A stretch of DNA of 8,407 nucleotides from Ahrensia sp. (lineage in GTDB: Bacteria; Pseudomonadota; Alphaproteobacteria; Rhizobiales; Rhizobiaceae), in the NCBI GenBank assembly GCA_024639025.1, contig JAHEJF010000056.1, positions 1 through 8,407 of the forward strand, read 5' to 3'. The position numbers were made by a program, and so were the translations under genes. Of this stretch, positions 1 to 6,750 are shown in pieces. A model generated the notes under the pieces. The model was not told the origin of the DNA. It did no database searches and saw only the letters and a program-made list of their open reading frames with translations. Numbering within the stretch: the first letter of the stretch is position 1; each line of letters starts with the position of its first letter.

Positions 1-1026
1 CGACAAGCTGTCCATAAAGCAGCCAAACACCAGATACACGAGCAGGATTATGGCCAGCACAAGCCACGGGCTAAAACCCTGCCCGGCAATATAAGTGGAG
101 GTTTCCTGCGGCAGCAGCGTCAGAGCCAAAAAACCGTTGAAATAGGCGGCGCCCAGAATGATCAGGAAGATCATCGCTGTATTGGAAGCCGTTTCCAACA
201 ACGCGTCAACAAAGTCCTGCCGGGTTGCCTTACCGCTAAACAGCGCCACAATGCCTGTACTTGTGGCACCGATGGCCGCCGCCTCGGTTGGTGTGAACCA
301 GCCAAAATAGATGCCTCCCACAACCAGCACAAAAATGGTGAGTACCGGCCAAATCGCAGCCAGCGCCTTGAACCGGTCCGCATAGTTGATCTTTGCATGG
401 AGCTTTTCAGATCCCGGCGAAAACCGGACATAGGCCGATATCACCAGCATGTAACCCAGCGCTGCGAGCAAGCCCGGAACCAACGCTGCCAGGAAGAGTT
501 TAGCGATGTTTTGCTCAGCGATGATGGCATAAATCACCAGGACAATTGATGGTGGGATGAGAATGCCCAGGGTTCCACCAGCTGCCAAAGTGGCGTTCGC
601 CAGACCGCCGGAATAGCCTGAACGTTTGAGCTCCGGCAAAGCCACCTGCCCCATCGTCGCAGCAGTGGCCAGCGATGAGCCGCAGATGGAGCCAAAACCG
701 GCCGATGCCCCGACTGCTGCCATCGCGACGCCGCCCCTTCTGTGCCCCAGCCAGGCTTCAGCTGCCCGGAACAGAGATTGGGACATTCCGCCGAGCGTCG
801 CGAACTGGCCCATCAGCAGGAATAAAGGAACGATGGAAAGCGAATAGTTGGAGAAAGTAGAATAGGTTTCAGTCTTCATCTTTGCCAGCACGACGTTCCA
901 GTCACCAAGCAGATAGGCGGTACCGCCCAGTCCGCATACCAGCATTGCCAGCCCAATCGGCATGCGCAAAAATATCAGCGCAATCAGCACCGGAATGGCA
1001 ATCAAACCGACTTCGATATTGCTCAT
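1..1026 (-). CDS. dctM: TRAP transporter large permease, DctM family (3' end beyond window)
   Basis: This is the large membrane subunit of a tripartite ATP-independent periplasmic transporter, which carries organic acids across the inner membrane using an ion gradient. The reading frame is open from the ATG at 1026-1024 to base 1 (342 codons). The family is usually about 425-430 residues, so roughly the last 85 are missing. The visible part is almost wholly hydrophobic with many membrane segments. It carries the family's hallmark stretch: GSSLATAATMGQVALPE (about 117-133), a GYSGGLAN segment, then GTLGILIPPS (151-160) and an AEQNIAKLFLAALVPG segment. The last visible residues, FGCFMDSLS, also match the family. 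The start overlaps the dctQ stop (ATGA), which implies translational coupling. The periplasmic binding protein DctP is not in the window and may lie to the left. The substrate cannot be read from this subunit. Confidence 0.96.
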   Translation of the reverse strand, partial: MSNIEVGLIAIPVLIALIFLRMPIGLAMLVCGLGGTAYLLGDWNVVLAKMKTETYSTFSNYSLSIVPLFLLMGQFATLGGMSQSLFRAAEAWLGHRRGGVAMAAVGASAGFGSICGSSLATAATMGQVALPELKRSGYSGGLANATLAAGGTLGILIPPSIVLVIYAIIAEQNIAKLFLAALVPGLLAALGYMLVISAYVRFSPGSEKLHAKINYADRFKALAAIWPVLTIFVLVVGGIYFGWFTPTEAAAIGATSTGIVALFSGKATRQDFVDALLETASNTAMIFLIILGAAYFNGFLALTLLPQETSTYIAGQGFSPWLVLAIILLVYLVFGCFMDSLS

Positions 1027-1592
1027 GGCGGGTCACCGGCGAGATTGACCAATGCGTCCAAACGCATTTTCAAACTGTACAAACCAATCAGCGTTGCCAT
1101 TCCGCCTGCAATTGTGCAGGCGGCATAAGCCCACCAAACCGGCCATTGGAGCAAAAACGTTGTTTCGTTGTACAGCATACGGTCATTCATGCCCGCAAAA
1201 AGCCTGAGGCTCATCAAGCCGAGCACCAAAACCAAAAGCCCCTCCCACACCAGCAACAGCAGCGCATTGACGCGGTGAGGAAGTGCGCGTCTTGTAAAGA
1301 CGTCAACTGCCGCATGTCTCTGATTGAGCTGACACCACGGCAGAAAAAGAAACACAGCAAGTGCAATGCCCATTTCTACCAGCTCAAAATCACCGGTTAT
1401 CGGTGCAAAGCGCTGAAGCAACTCTGCCAGCGAACCCAGATTGCTTTTCATCCAGGCCACATTACCGAAAGTATTGAGCATTCGGCCCAGCACGCTCAAA
1501 CAGGTGACAGCCATCAACACAAGCAAAATGGCACCGCCGGTCAACGCCATCAACTTGGCGGTGCCAAAGGCCAATTTGCGCCACACACTCAT
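1023..1592 (-). CDS. dctQ: TRAP transporter small permease, DctQ family
   Basis: This is the small four-helix membrane subunit that pairs with DctM. The protein has 189 residues with hydrophobic segments at about 15-37, 70-90, 108-132 and 150-173. The family pattern around the second helix is clear: ELVEMGIALAVFLFLPW (70-86) followed by QRHAAVDVF (91-99). I chose the ATG at 1592-1590 because an AAGGA site sits 6 nt upstream and the first helix follows at a normal distance. A longer upstream start in the same frame (near 1688) would add 32 residues unlike DctQ and overlap the hydrolase by about 90 bp. Only 2 nt separate this start from the hydrolase stop, and its stop overlaps the dctM start. 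The DctQ assignment is firm; the substrate is unknown. Confidence 0.95.
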   Translation of the reverse strand: MSVWRKLAFGTAKLMALTGGAILLVLMAVTCLSVLGRMLNTFGNVAWMKSNLGSLAELLQRFAPITGDFELVEMGIALAVFLFLPWCQLNQRHAAVDVFTRRALPHRVNALLLLVWEGLLVLVLGLMSLRLFAGMNDRMLYNETTFLLQWPVWWAYAACTIAGGMATLIGLYSLKMRLDALVNLAGDPP

Positions 1593-1594
1593 TT

Positions 1595-2413
1595 TCAGTC
1601 CTTGAAAATTGCGCGTATGAGTGGCGAGTGAGGATCGCGTAATCCATCGATCACATCGAAATGATGGCGACCCGCTTCTTCGACACACGATGTCACTGAT
1701 CCAAGCCCGATCCAGATATTGGAGAGCAACTGGTTTTGCCGAATGAACTCAGGCCGCTCATCAATGCCGACCCAACAAACAACATCGGCATTTTCAGCCG
1801 GCTGCGACAGCGCTGGGCTCCATTGTGTGGCTTTCTGAGGTGTGAGTTTCAGCCGCTCGTTGAGCTCAGTATTGAGCAAGGGCCTGAGATCATGCACGCC
1901 AGCAATCGAAACCGTCCTTTCTATTCGCTCGGCAACCGATGTTACCGGCCCATGATTTGTGCAGGTGAGCATCGTGACAATTTGGCCGCCAGCTGAGTGT
2001 CCGCACAAATAGATCGGGCCGGAGACTTGTGAAGCGCACTGCTCTAGCGCTGATCTTGCCGAGACCAGAATATCCCCGATTTCGACATCCGGACAAAGCG
2101 GATATGAAGGCATGCAGACGTGGTAGTCCTTGGCCAGCGCGCCGGTTGCAAAATGCGACCAGAGCGACTTGTCGAACCGCAACCAATATCCGCCATGCAC
2201 AAAGAACAGCAGGCCCTTGGATGGTCCTGAGGGATGAAACAGATCATACTTTTCCCGGTCACCACTGCCATAGGCAACATCAAGATCGCAGATGACCTGT
2301 TTCCGAAAAGCAGCAGCATCGTCTTCCCAGCGCGGAATGAAGTCCTCCCCGCCAGGAATATGGGCAATGTTCGAATAAGCATCGTCCCAATCCGCGATGC
2401 GCTGCATGGACAT
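1595..2413 (-). CDS. Alpha/beta hydrolase, arylformamidase (kynurenine formamidase)-like
   Basis: This is a soluble serine hydrolase of 272 residues with the alpha/beta fold. The oxyanion-hole motif HGGYW is at 73-77. The nucleophile elbow GHSAGG is at 138-143, so Ser140 is the probable nucleophile. The probable catalytic His is His251 in HHFDVIDGL near the C-terminus, and an acid lies around Asp218/Glu219 in GIDERPEF. The stretch from HGGYW through FDKSLWSHFA and PSYPLCP is typical of the bacterial arylformamidase-like branch. True kynurenine formamidation is doubtful because no other tryptophan-breakdown gene is near; an ester, amide or N-formyl/acyl substrate is equally possible. The start is taken as the ATG at 2413, whose A is shared with the upstream CoA-transferase stop (TGATG). 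A TTG one codon upstream and an ATG two codons downstream are alternatives. It sits between the CoA-transferase and TRAP genes, so it probably acts on the imported compound. Confidence 0.88.
   Translation of the reverse strand: MSMQRIADWDDAYSNIAHIPGGEDFIPRWEDDAAAFRKQVICDLDVAYGSGDREKYDLFHPSGPSKGLLFFVHGGYWLRFDKSLWSHFATGALAKDYHVCMPSYPLCPDVEIGDILVSARSALEQCASQVSGPIYLCGHSAGGQIVTMLTCTNHGPVTSVAERIERTVSIAGVHDLRPLLNTELNERLKLTPQKATQWSPALSQPAENADVVCWVGIDERPEFIRQNQLLSNIWIGLGSVTSCVEEAGRHHFDVIDGLRDPHSPLIRAIFKD
1599..1603 (-). promoter_or_regulatory. Ribosome binding site of dctQ inside the hydrolase gene end
   Basis: The minus strand reads AAGGA, 6 nt before the ATG of dctQ. It lies just upstream of the stop codon of the hydrolase gene, so ribosomes ending the hydrolase can re-initiate here. 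It supports the short DctQ start over the upstream alternative. Confidence 0.7.
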
Positions 2414-3042
2414 CAATCGACGATTTTTGCTTCGGTAGCGGCGCGCAGTTCGTCTTCGCTGACGCCATCCGCAGTCTCGACGATCTTCAACCCGCCTTCG
2501 ACCACATCCAACACACCCAGATTGGTGATGATCCGGTCAACAACGCCTGCCCCGGTCAGGGGCAAGGTGCATTGCTTGAGCAACTTGCTGTCGCCATGCT
2601 TGTTGGTGTGATCCATCACCACCACTACCCGTCCAACACCAGCAACCAGGTCCATCGCCCCGCCCATGCCTTTGACGAGCTTGCCAGGGATCATCCAGTT
2701 CGCCAGATCACCATTTTCTGCCACTTCCATTGCGCCCAGGATCGCCATGGCAATCTTGCCGCCCCGAATCATGCCAAAGCTCTGCGATGAGTCGAAATAA
2801 GCTGTTTGGGGCAACTCTGTGATCGTCTGCTTTCCAGCGTTGATCAAGTCAGCATCAATGTTTTCTTCAGTTGGAAACGGTCCCATGCCCAGCATGCCGT
2901 TTTCTGATTGAAGCGTCACCTCAACATTATCGGGAATATAGTTGGAGACCAAAGTCGGAATCCCGATTCCCAGATTGACATAGGTGCCATCCTGCAATTC
3001 TTGCGCTGCGCGGGCGGCCATTTGATTTCTGTCCCAAGCCAT
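2413..3042 (-). CDS. scoB: 3-oxoacid CoA-transferase, subunit B
   Basis: This is the beta subunit of a family I CoA-transferase, which moves CoA between a donor such as succinyl-CoA and a 3-oxoacid such as acetoacetate. It has 209 residues, the normal length. The catalytic glutamate is visible as Glu47 in [10 protein letters not shown]. Also visible are [15 protein letters not shown] (23-37), the [13 protein letters not shown] segment and the GAMDLVAGV segment, all standard for this subunit. The ATG at 3042-3040 follows the subunit A stop by 3 nt, and a GGGAGG site lies 8 nt upstream of it. The sequence resembles the SCOT/ScoB type most closely, but PcaJ (3-oxoadipate) and AtoA-type enzymes share these motifs, so the acid substrate is uncertain. 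The gene end overlaps the hydrolase start. Confidence 0.95.
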   Translation of the reverse strand: MAWDRNQMAARAAQELQDGTYVNLGIGIPTLVSNYIPDNVEVTLQSENGMLGMGPFPTEENIDADLINAGKQTITELPQTAYFDSSQSFGMIRGGKIAMAILGAMEVAENGDLANWMIPGKLVKGMGGAMDLVAGVGRVVVVMDHTNKHGDSKLLKQCTLPLTGAGVVDRIITNLGVLDVVEGGLKIVETADGVSEDELRAATEAKIVD

Positions 3043-3045
3043 GGA

Positions 3046-3741
3046 TTAAGCCTCCCGAATTGTGCGTTGCTCGATGCGTTTTTCGTGCTCACCCTGAATG
3101 AGGCGATGCACGTAAATGCCCGGCAAATGTATATGGTCGGGGTCGATGGACCCAACCGGAACAATTTCTTCAACTTCAAGCACGCATGTTTTGCCGCACA
3201 TGGCAGCTGGCGGATTGAAGTTGCGGGCCGTCTTGCGAAAGATGGCATTGCCAGTCTGGTCCGCTTTCCATGCCTTGACGATCGCCAGATCGGCAAAGAT
3301 GCCCTCTTCCATAATGTAGGTTTCGCCATTGAACTCTTTATGCTCTTTGCCCTCGGCAATCACCGTTCCAACACCTGTTTTGGTATAAAAACCCGGGATA
3401 CCACAGCCACCAGCGCGCATGCGTTCAGCCAGTGTGCCCTGCGGGTTGAATTCCAGCTCCAGTTCACCAGAGAGGTATTGGCGCATGAATTCAGCGTTCT
3501 CGCCAACATAGGAGGAGATCATTTTTTTCACTTGGCGTGTCTGCAACAAGATACCGATACCAAAATCATCCACACCCGCATTATTGGATGCAAATGTCAG
3601 GTCCTTGGTACCCGCTTCCTTGATCGCCTGCAGCAACAATTCGGGGATACCGCACAAGCCAAAACCACCGGCCGCAATGAACATGTCGTCATGCAGCAGC
3701 CCGTCCAGGGCAGCAGTTGCATTGGGATAAATCTTATTCAT
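3046..3741 (-). CDS. scoA: 3-oxoacid CoA-transferase, subunit A
   Basis: This is the alpha subunit partner of the next gene, and together they form the heteromeric CoA-transferase. It has 231 residues, the usual length. The glycine-rich CoA-site motif [10 protein letters not shown] is at 25-34 and [12 protein letters not shown] at 52-63. A long matching segment runs from [14 protein letters not shown] (95-108) into [16 protein letters not shown] (111-126). The ending [14 protein letters not shown] is the signature of succinyl-CoA:3-oxoacid transferases and favours ScoA over PcaI. I chose the ATG at 3741-3739 because a perfect AGGAGG lies 5 nt upstream; a longer in-frame start near 3819 adds 26 residues unlike the family. 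A 160-nt gap separates it from the SDR gene upstream, so it may have its own promoter. A likely role is activating a 3-oxoacid for thiolytic cleavage. Confidence 0.95.
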   Translation of the reverse strand: MNKIYPNATAALDGLLHDDMFIAAGGFGLCGIPELLLQAIKEAGTKDLTFASNNAGVDDFGIGILLQTRQVKKMISSYVGENAEFMRQYLSGELELEFNPQGTLAERMRAGGCGIPGFYTKTGVGTVIAEGKEHKEFNGETYIMEEGIFADLAIVKAWKADQTGNAIFRKTARNFNPPAAMCGKTCVLEVEEIVPVGSIDPDHIHLPGIYVHRLIQGEHEKRIEQRTIREA

Positions 3742-3744
3742 AAA

Positions 3745-3752
3745 CACCTCCT
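3745..3752 (-). promoter_or_regulatory. Strong ribosome binding site of the CoA-transferase subunit A gene
   Basis: The minus strand reads AGGAGGTG ending 3 nt before the ATG, with the AGGAGG core 5 nt from it. It is the best Shine-Dalgarno match in the window. It fixes the start of subunit A and suggests high expression of the operon. Confidence 0.85.
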
Positions 3753-3790
3753 GAAAGCATCGCGCCAGGGCGATCCGCATGGGCGTTGTT

Positions 3791-3816
3791 TGATAGTGCA
3801 TCGCAGCATTGTCAAG
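3791..3816 (-). promoter_or_regulatory. Possible promoter or operator upstream of the CoA-transferase genes
   Basis: The minus strand has a perfect TTGACA (3815-3810), preceded by C as in many alphaproteobacterial -35 boxes. A -10-like CTATCA (3796-3791) follows after only 13-14 nt, shorter than normal, and the hexamers at regular spacing are poor. Between them lies GCTGCGATGCAC, an imperfect dyad of TGC/GCA half-sites. The region lies 50-75 nt before the subunit A start, in the right place for a separate promoter of the CoA-transferase, hydrolase and TRAP genes. The assignment is tentative. Confidence 0.3.
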
Positions 3817-3872
3817 CAAACCAACCCATCAAGCTGTCATTAGATCGATTTAATCCGTTTATTGCATTTCAA

Positions 3873-3890
3873 TGACCGCAATGCGGGTCA
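3873..3890. other. Short GC-rich dyad between the SDR and CoA-transferase genes
   Basis: The arms TGACCGC (3873-3879) and GCGGGTCA (3883-3890) can pair over 7 bp with one bulged base and a 3-nt loop. It lies 12 nt beyond the SDR stop on the minus strand. No T-run follows in the direction of the operon, so it is not a standard intrinsic terminator. It could be an mRNA-stabilising stem or a protein binding site. Confidence 0.35.
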
Positions 3891-3901
3891 GATTGTGGAA
3901 A

Positions 3902-4666
3902 TCAATCGGCGGTCCACCCACCGTCAACGATGATGCTTGTCCCTGTGATAAGCGCAGAGGCATCCGATGCGAGAAACACTACGGCGCCCATAATGTCTTC
4001 AATCTCACCCACCCGGCCGAGCTTGATCTTCTCTTCGAGCCATTTCACCCGCTCTGGATTGTCAAAGGTCGAGGCCGTCATGGGTGTGCGAATAAATGTC
4101 GGCGCAATGGTGTTGACCCGGATTTGGTGCTCGGCCAATTCAATCGCCGATGCCCGTGTTATCCCCTCAATACCCCATTTAGCACCGCAGTAGACCGAGC
4201 GCTCAAGCCCACCAACGTGTCCCATCTGGCTTGATGTGTGGATGATTGAGCCTCCCTTGCCTTGCTTGATCATGCCTTTGGCAACTTCCTGGGCCACGAA
4301 GAAAGCCGCTTTCAAGTCCAAATCAGTGATTTTGTCGAAGTTCTCTTCCGTGACATCCACGTAGGGCATCGGTTCGTTGGTACCCGCATTGTTGAACAAC
4401 ACATCAAAGGGGCCATACTGTTTGATCGCCGAAACCATTGCCGCGTGATCACCCACATCCAGTGAAATGCCCTCGGCAGAAAATCCTGCATCCCGCAACA
4501 CTTGCGCAGATTTTCCAATCTCGACTGCATTGCGCGCTGCCATGACGACGTGCGCACCCTGTTCGGCAAGTGCCACCGCACCGCCCAATCCGATGCCGCG
4601 GGATGCGCCCGTGACCAGTGCTTTTTTTCCATCCAGACGAAATGAGGGAGTTTTGGGAAGTTCCAT
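3902..4666 (-). CDS. SDR-family NAD(P)-dependent alcohol dehydrogenase
   Basis: This is a classical short-chain dehydrogenase/reductase of 254 residues, which would interconvert a hydroxyl and a carbonyl group with NAD(P). The nucleotide-binding motif TGASRGIG is at 19-26 and NNAG at 92-95. The catalytic residues are Ser146 (in HTSSQMGHVG), Tyr159 and Lys163 (YCGAK). The C-terminal ITGTSIIVDGGW segment is typical of this family. Arg45 in AARN after the second strand suggests that NADP could be accepted, but this is not decisive. The usual tetrad Asn is Asp117 here (DLDLKAAFF). The start at 4666-4664 has an AAAGGT site about 6 nt upstream. It is the first gene of the leftward arm and divergent from xsc, so it may oxidise a hydroxy-compound to the oxoacid used by the CoA-transferase. 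Sulfonate-specific SDRs exist (for example isethionate or DHPS dehydrogenases), but nothing in the sequence alone assigns it there. Confidence 0.93.
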   Translation of the reverse strand: MELPKTPSFRLDGKKALVTGASRGIGLGGAVALAEQGAHVVMAARNAVEIGKSAQVLRDAGFSAEGISLDVGDHAAMVSAIKQYGPFDVLFNNAGTNEPMPYVDVTEENFDKITDLDLKAAFFVAQEVAKGMIKQGKGGSIIHTSSQMGHVGGLERSVYCGAKWGIEGITRASAIELAEHQIRVNTIAPTFIRTPMTASTFDNPERVKWLEEKIKLGRVGEIEDIMGAVVFLASDASALITGTSIIVDGGWTAD

Positions 4667-4739
4667 ATCTTACCTTTGCGATGCGATTGTGAGTTCTTTC
4701 AAATTCTCTTTGCCATGTTGCACAATTCGAGCACAAGGC

Positions 4740-4765
4740 ATACTATTAGCTTTTGATACTATTAG
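4740..4765. repeat. Tandem 10-bp direct repeat in the divergent control region
   Basis: ATACTATTAG occurs exactly at 4740-4749 and again at 4756-4765, with a 16-bp period. A partial third copy, TTGATATATAAT, follows at 4775-4786. The repeats lie in the most AT-rich part of the gap between the SDR and xsc genes, just upstream of a TATAAT hexamer. They are candidate binding sites for a regulator acting on one or both arms. The regulator gene itself is not in the window. Confidence 0.55.
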
Positions 4766-4786
4766 TCTCATTAATTGATATATAAT
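4758..4786 (+). promoter_or_regulatory. Candidate distal promoter for xsc
   Basis: A perfect TATAAT lies at 4781-4786. No good -35 hexamer is present at normal spacing; the position is occupied by the second ATACTATTAG repeat. If used, transcription would start near 4793 and leave a leader of about 150 nt. The weak -35 would fit a promoter that needs an activator. The region is AT-rich, so the hexamer could also be chance. Confidence 0.35.
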
Positions 4787-4822
4787 TTGGAGATTTCCTT
4801 GGAATCTGGGCAGTTATGCAAA

Positions 4823-4876
4823 CTGGACCAATGAAGCGCAAAATCTGGCACTGAAGGTTCCGATCGCGCTTATACT
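4823..4876 (+). promoter_or_regulatory. Candidate proximal xsc promoter with TauR-like repeats
   Basis: CTGGACCAAT (4823-4832) and CTGGCACTGA (4845-4854) start 22 bp apart, about two helical turns. They lie directly upstream of a -10-like TATACT (4871-4876) that lacks a good -35. As I recall, the MocR-type activator TauR of taurine genes recognises direct repeats with a CTGGAC core, so this arrangement fits an activator-dependent promoter. The second copy matches only partly. The predicted leader is about 60 nt. Confidence 0.35.
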
Positions 4877-4945
4877 AACCCAAACCCGAGCGGCAGACGC
4901 AGTCCGCATTTCCAAAACAACCTCTATAGGCGGGAGAAAAGCGCA

Positions 4946-6727
4946 ATGAAAATGACAACCGAGGAAGCATTTGTAAAAACACTGCAAATGCATGGCATCG
5001 AACATGCCTTTGGTATTATTGGTTCTGCCATGATGGCGATTTCGGACCTGTTTCCCGCAGCCGGCATCAAGTTCTGGGACTGTGCCCATGAAACATCTGG
5101 CGGCATGATCGCGGACGGCTTCACCCGCGCATCGGGCAAGATGTCCATGATGATCGCGCAAAACGGCCCAGGCATCACGAACTTCGTAACGCCAGTGAAA
5201 ACAGCGTACTGGAACCACACACCGCTGTTGCTGGTGACACCACAAGCTGCCAACAAAACAATCGGTCAGGGCGGTTTCCAGGAAATCGAGCAAATGAAAC
5301 TGTTCGAAGATATGGTTTGCTACCAGGAAGAAGTGCGTGACCCGTCGCGCATGGCAGAAGTGCTCAACCGGGTTATCGAAAAAGCCTGGCGCGGTTCAGC
5401 GCCTGCACAAATCAACGTGCCGCGCGATTACTGGACGCAAGTCATCGACATCGAACTGCCGCAGATTGTCCGTCTTGAGCGTCCTCGCGGCGGTGCACAG
5501 GCAATCAAGGAAGCTGCCCAATTGCTGTCATCAGCAAAATTTCCGGTCATCTTGAATGGCGCAGGCGTGATTCTTGCCGGCGCTATTCCAGCATCCGCCG
5601 CACTAGCCGAAAAACTCTCCGCTCCTGTATGTTGTGGCTACCAGCATAATGACGCCTTCCCTGGCTCTCACCCAATGCATGTTGGTCCGTTGGGTTATAA
5701 CGGCTCCAAGGCCGCGATGGAGCTGATCGCACAGGCCGATGTGGTTCTGGCTCTGGGCACGCGCCTCAATCCCTTTTCGACTCTACCGGGCTACGGCATC
5801 GATTATTGGCCGAAGGATGCAAAGATCATCCAGGTTGACATGAATTCCGATCGCATTGGCCTGACCAAGAAAGTATCGGTCGGCATCCAGGGCGACGCCA
5901 AGCTGGTCGCGGAACAATTGCTCGAGCAATTGTCCGATAGTGCCGGCGACGCCGGACGCAAAGAGCGCGAAGCACTGGTCCACCAGACCAAATCATCATG
6001 GGCCCAGGCTCTGACATCAATGGATCACGAGGATGACGATCCGGGCACCAACTGGAACGAGCGTGCGCGCGACCGTGAACCGGAGCGCATGTCGCCAAGA
6101 ATGGCGTGGCGTGCAATTCAGGCCGCACTGCCGAAAGAAGCCATTATCTCTTCTGATATCGGCAACAATTGCGCCATCGGCAACGCCTACCCTTCCTTTG
6201 ACAAGTCGCGCAAATATCTGGCCCCCGGTCTTTTCGGCCCTTGCGGCTATGGCTTGCCGGCGATTGTTGGGGCCAAAATCGCCTGCCCCGACACGCCAGT
6301 TGTCGGCTTTGCCGGTGATGGTGCATTTGGAATATCTATGAACGAGATGACCGCCATTGGACGCAATGACTGGCCGCCGATCACGATGGTGATCTTCCGC
6401 AACTACCAATGGGGCGCAGAGAAACGCAATACCACGCTGTGGTTTGACGATAACTTTGTCGGCACTGAACTCAATCTTGGTGTTGAATACGCCAAAGTGG
6501 CCGAAGGGTGTGGACTGAAAGGCGTCCAGGTGCGTTCAATGGACCAACTAACAGAGGCGCTCGACAAGGCGGTCGAAGATCAGATGAAGCGGAACGAAAC
6601 CACATTCATCGAGGTTGTTCTCAACCAGGAACTGGGTGAGCCATTCCGCCGCGATGCAATGAAGAAGCCCGTTTCCGTTGCTGGCATCGACCCCAATGAT
6701 ATGCGTCCGCAAGAAGCCGCTGAATAA
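4946..6727 (+). CDS. xsc: Sulfoacetaldehyde acetyltransferase
   Basis: This thiamine-diphosphate enzyme desulfonates sulfoacetaldehyde with phosphate, giving acetyl phosphate and sulfite; it is the central cytoplasmic step of C2-sulfonate breakdown. The protein has 593 residues, normal for Xsc. The N-terminal domain has the HETSGG motif (48-53) with the probable cofactor-activating Glu49, followed by QNGPGITNFVTP (72-83). The C-terminal domain has the ThDP/Mg motif from GDGAFG (457-462) to the Asn486 region (FRNYQWGAEKRN). WNHTPLLLVTPQ and GPCGYGLPAI are further strong matches. The first ATG (4946) is chosen because GGGAGA lies 8 nt upstream; a second ATG two codons later is less well placed. 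The gene ends with tandem TAA codons. It is followed by an intrinsic terminator and then pta, its usual partner. It is transcribed away from the SDR/CoA-transferase/TRAP arm. Confidence 0.97.
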   Translation: MKMTTEEAFVKTLQMHGIEHAFGIIGSAMMAISDLFPAAGIKFWDCAHETSGGMIADGFTRASGKMSMMIAQNGPGITNFVTPVKTAYWNHTPLLLVTPQAANKTIGQGGFQEIEQMKLFEDMVCYQEEVRDPSRMAEVLNRVIEKAWRGSAPAQINVPRDYWTQVIDIELPQIVRLERPRGGAQAIKEAAQLLSSAKFPVILNGAGVILAGAIPASAALAEKLSAPVCCGYQHNDAFPGSHPMHVGPLGYNGSKAAMELIAQADVVLALGTRLNPFSTLPGYGIDYWPKDAKIIQVDMNSDRIGLTKKVSVGIQGDAKLVAEQLLEQLSDSAGDAGRKEREALVHQTKSSWAQALTSMDHEDDDPGTNWNERARDREPERMSPRMAWRAIQAALPKEAIISSDIGNNCAIGNAYPSFDKSRKYLAPGLFGPCGYGLPAIVGAKIACPDTPVVGFAGDGAFGISMNEMTAIGRNDWPPITMVIFRNYQWGAEKRNTTLWFDDNFVGTELNLGVEYAKVAEGCGLKGVQVRSMDQLTEALDKAVEDQMKRNETTFIEVVLNQELGEPFRRDAMKKPVSVAGIDPNDMRPQEAAE

Positions 6728-6750
6728 TAACAAAGCGGGGACAACCATAA

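Noticed and set aside
882..1631. Open frame on the plus strand (249 codons) opposite dctM and dctQ
   Set aside because: Its translation is rich in His, Gln, Lys and Cys with no recognisable fold, and the opposite strand encodes clear TRAP permeases.
1593..1688. N-terminal extension of DctQ to a start near 1688
   Set aside because: The added 32 residues are basic and unlike the family, overlap the hydrolase end, and a good AAGGA site supports the ATG at 1592.
2908..3843. Long open frame on the plus strand (311 codons) opposite the CoA-transferase genes
   Set aside because: It is antisense to two well-supported conserved genes, its translation looks like no family I know, and it is rich in Cys and His as expected of a shadow frame.
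4846..4860. TGGCAC upstream of xsc as a sigma-54 promoter
   Set aside because: The -12 element is missing: the bases at the required distance read GTTC with no GC at the key position.
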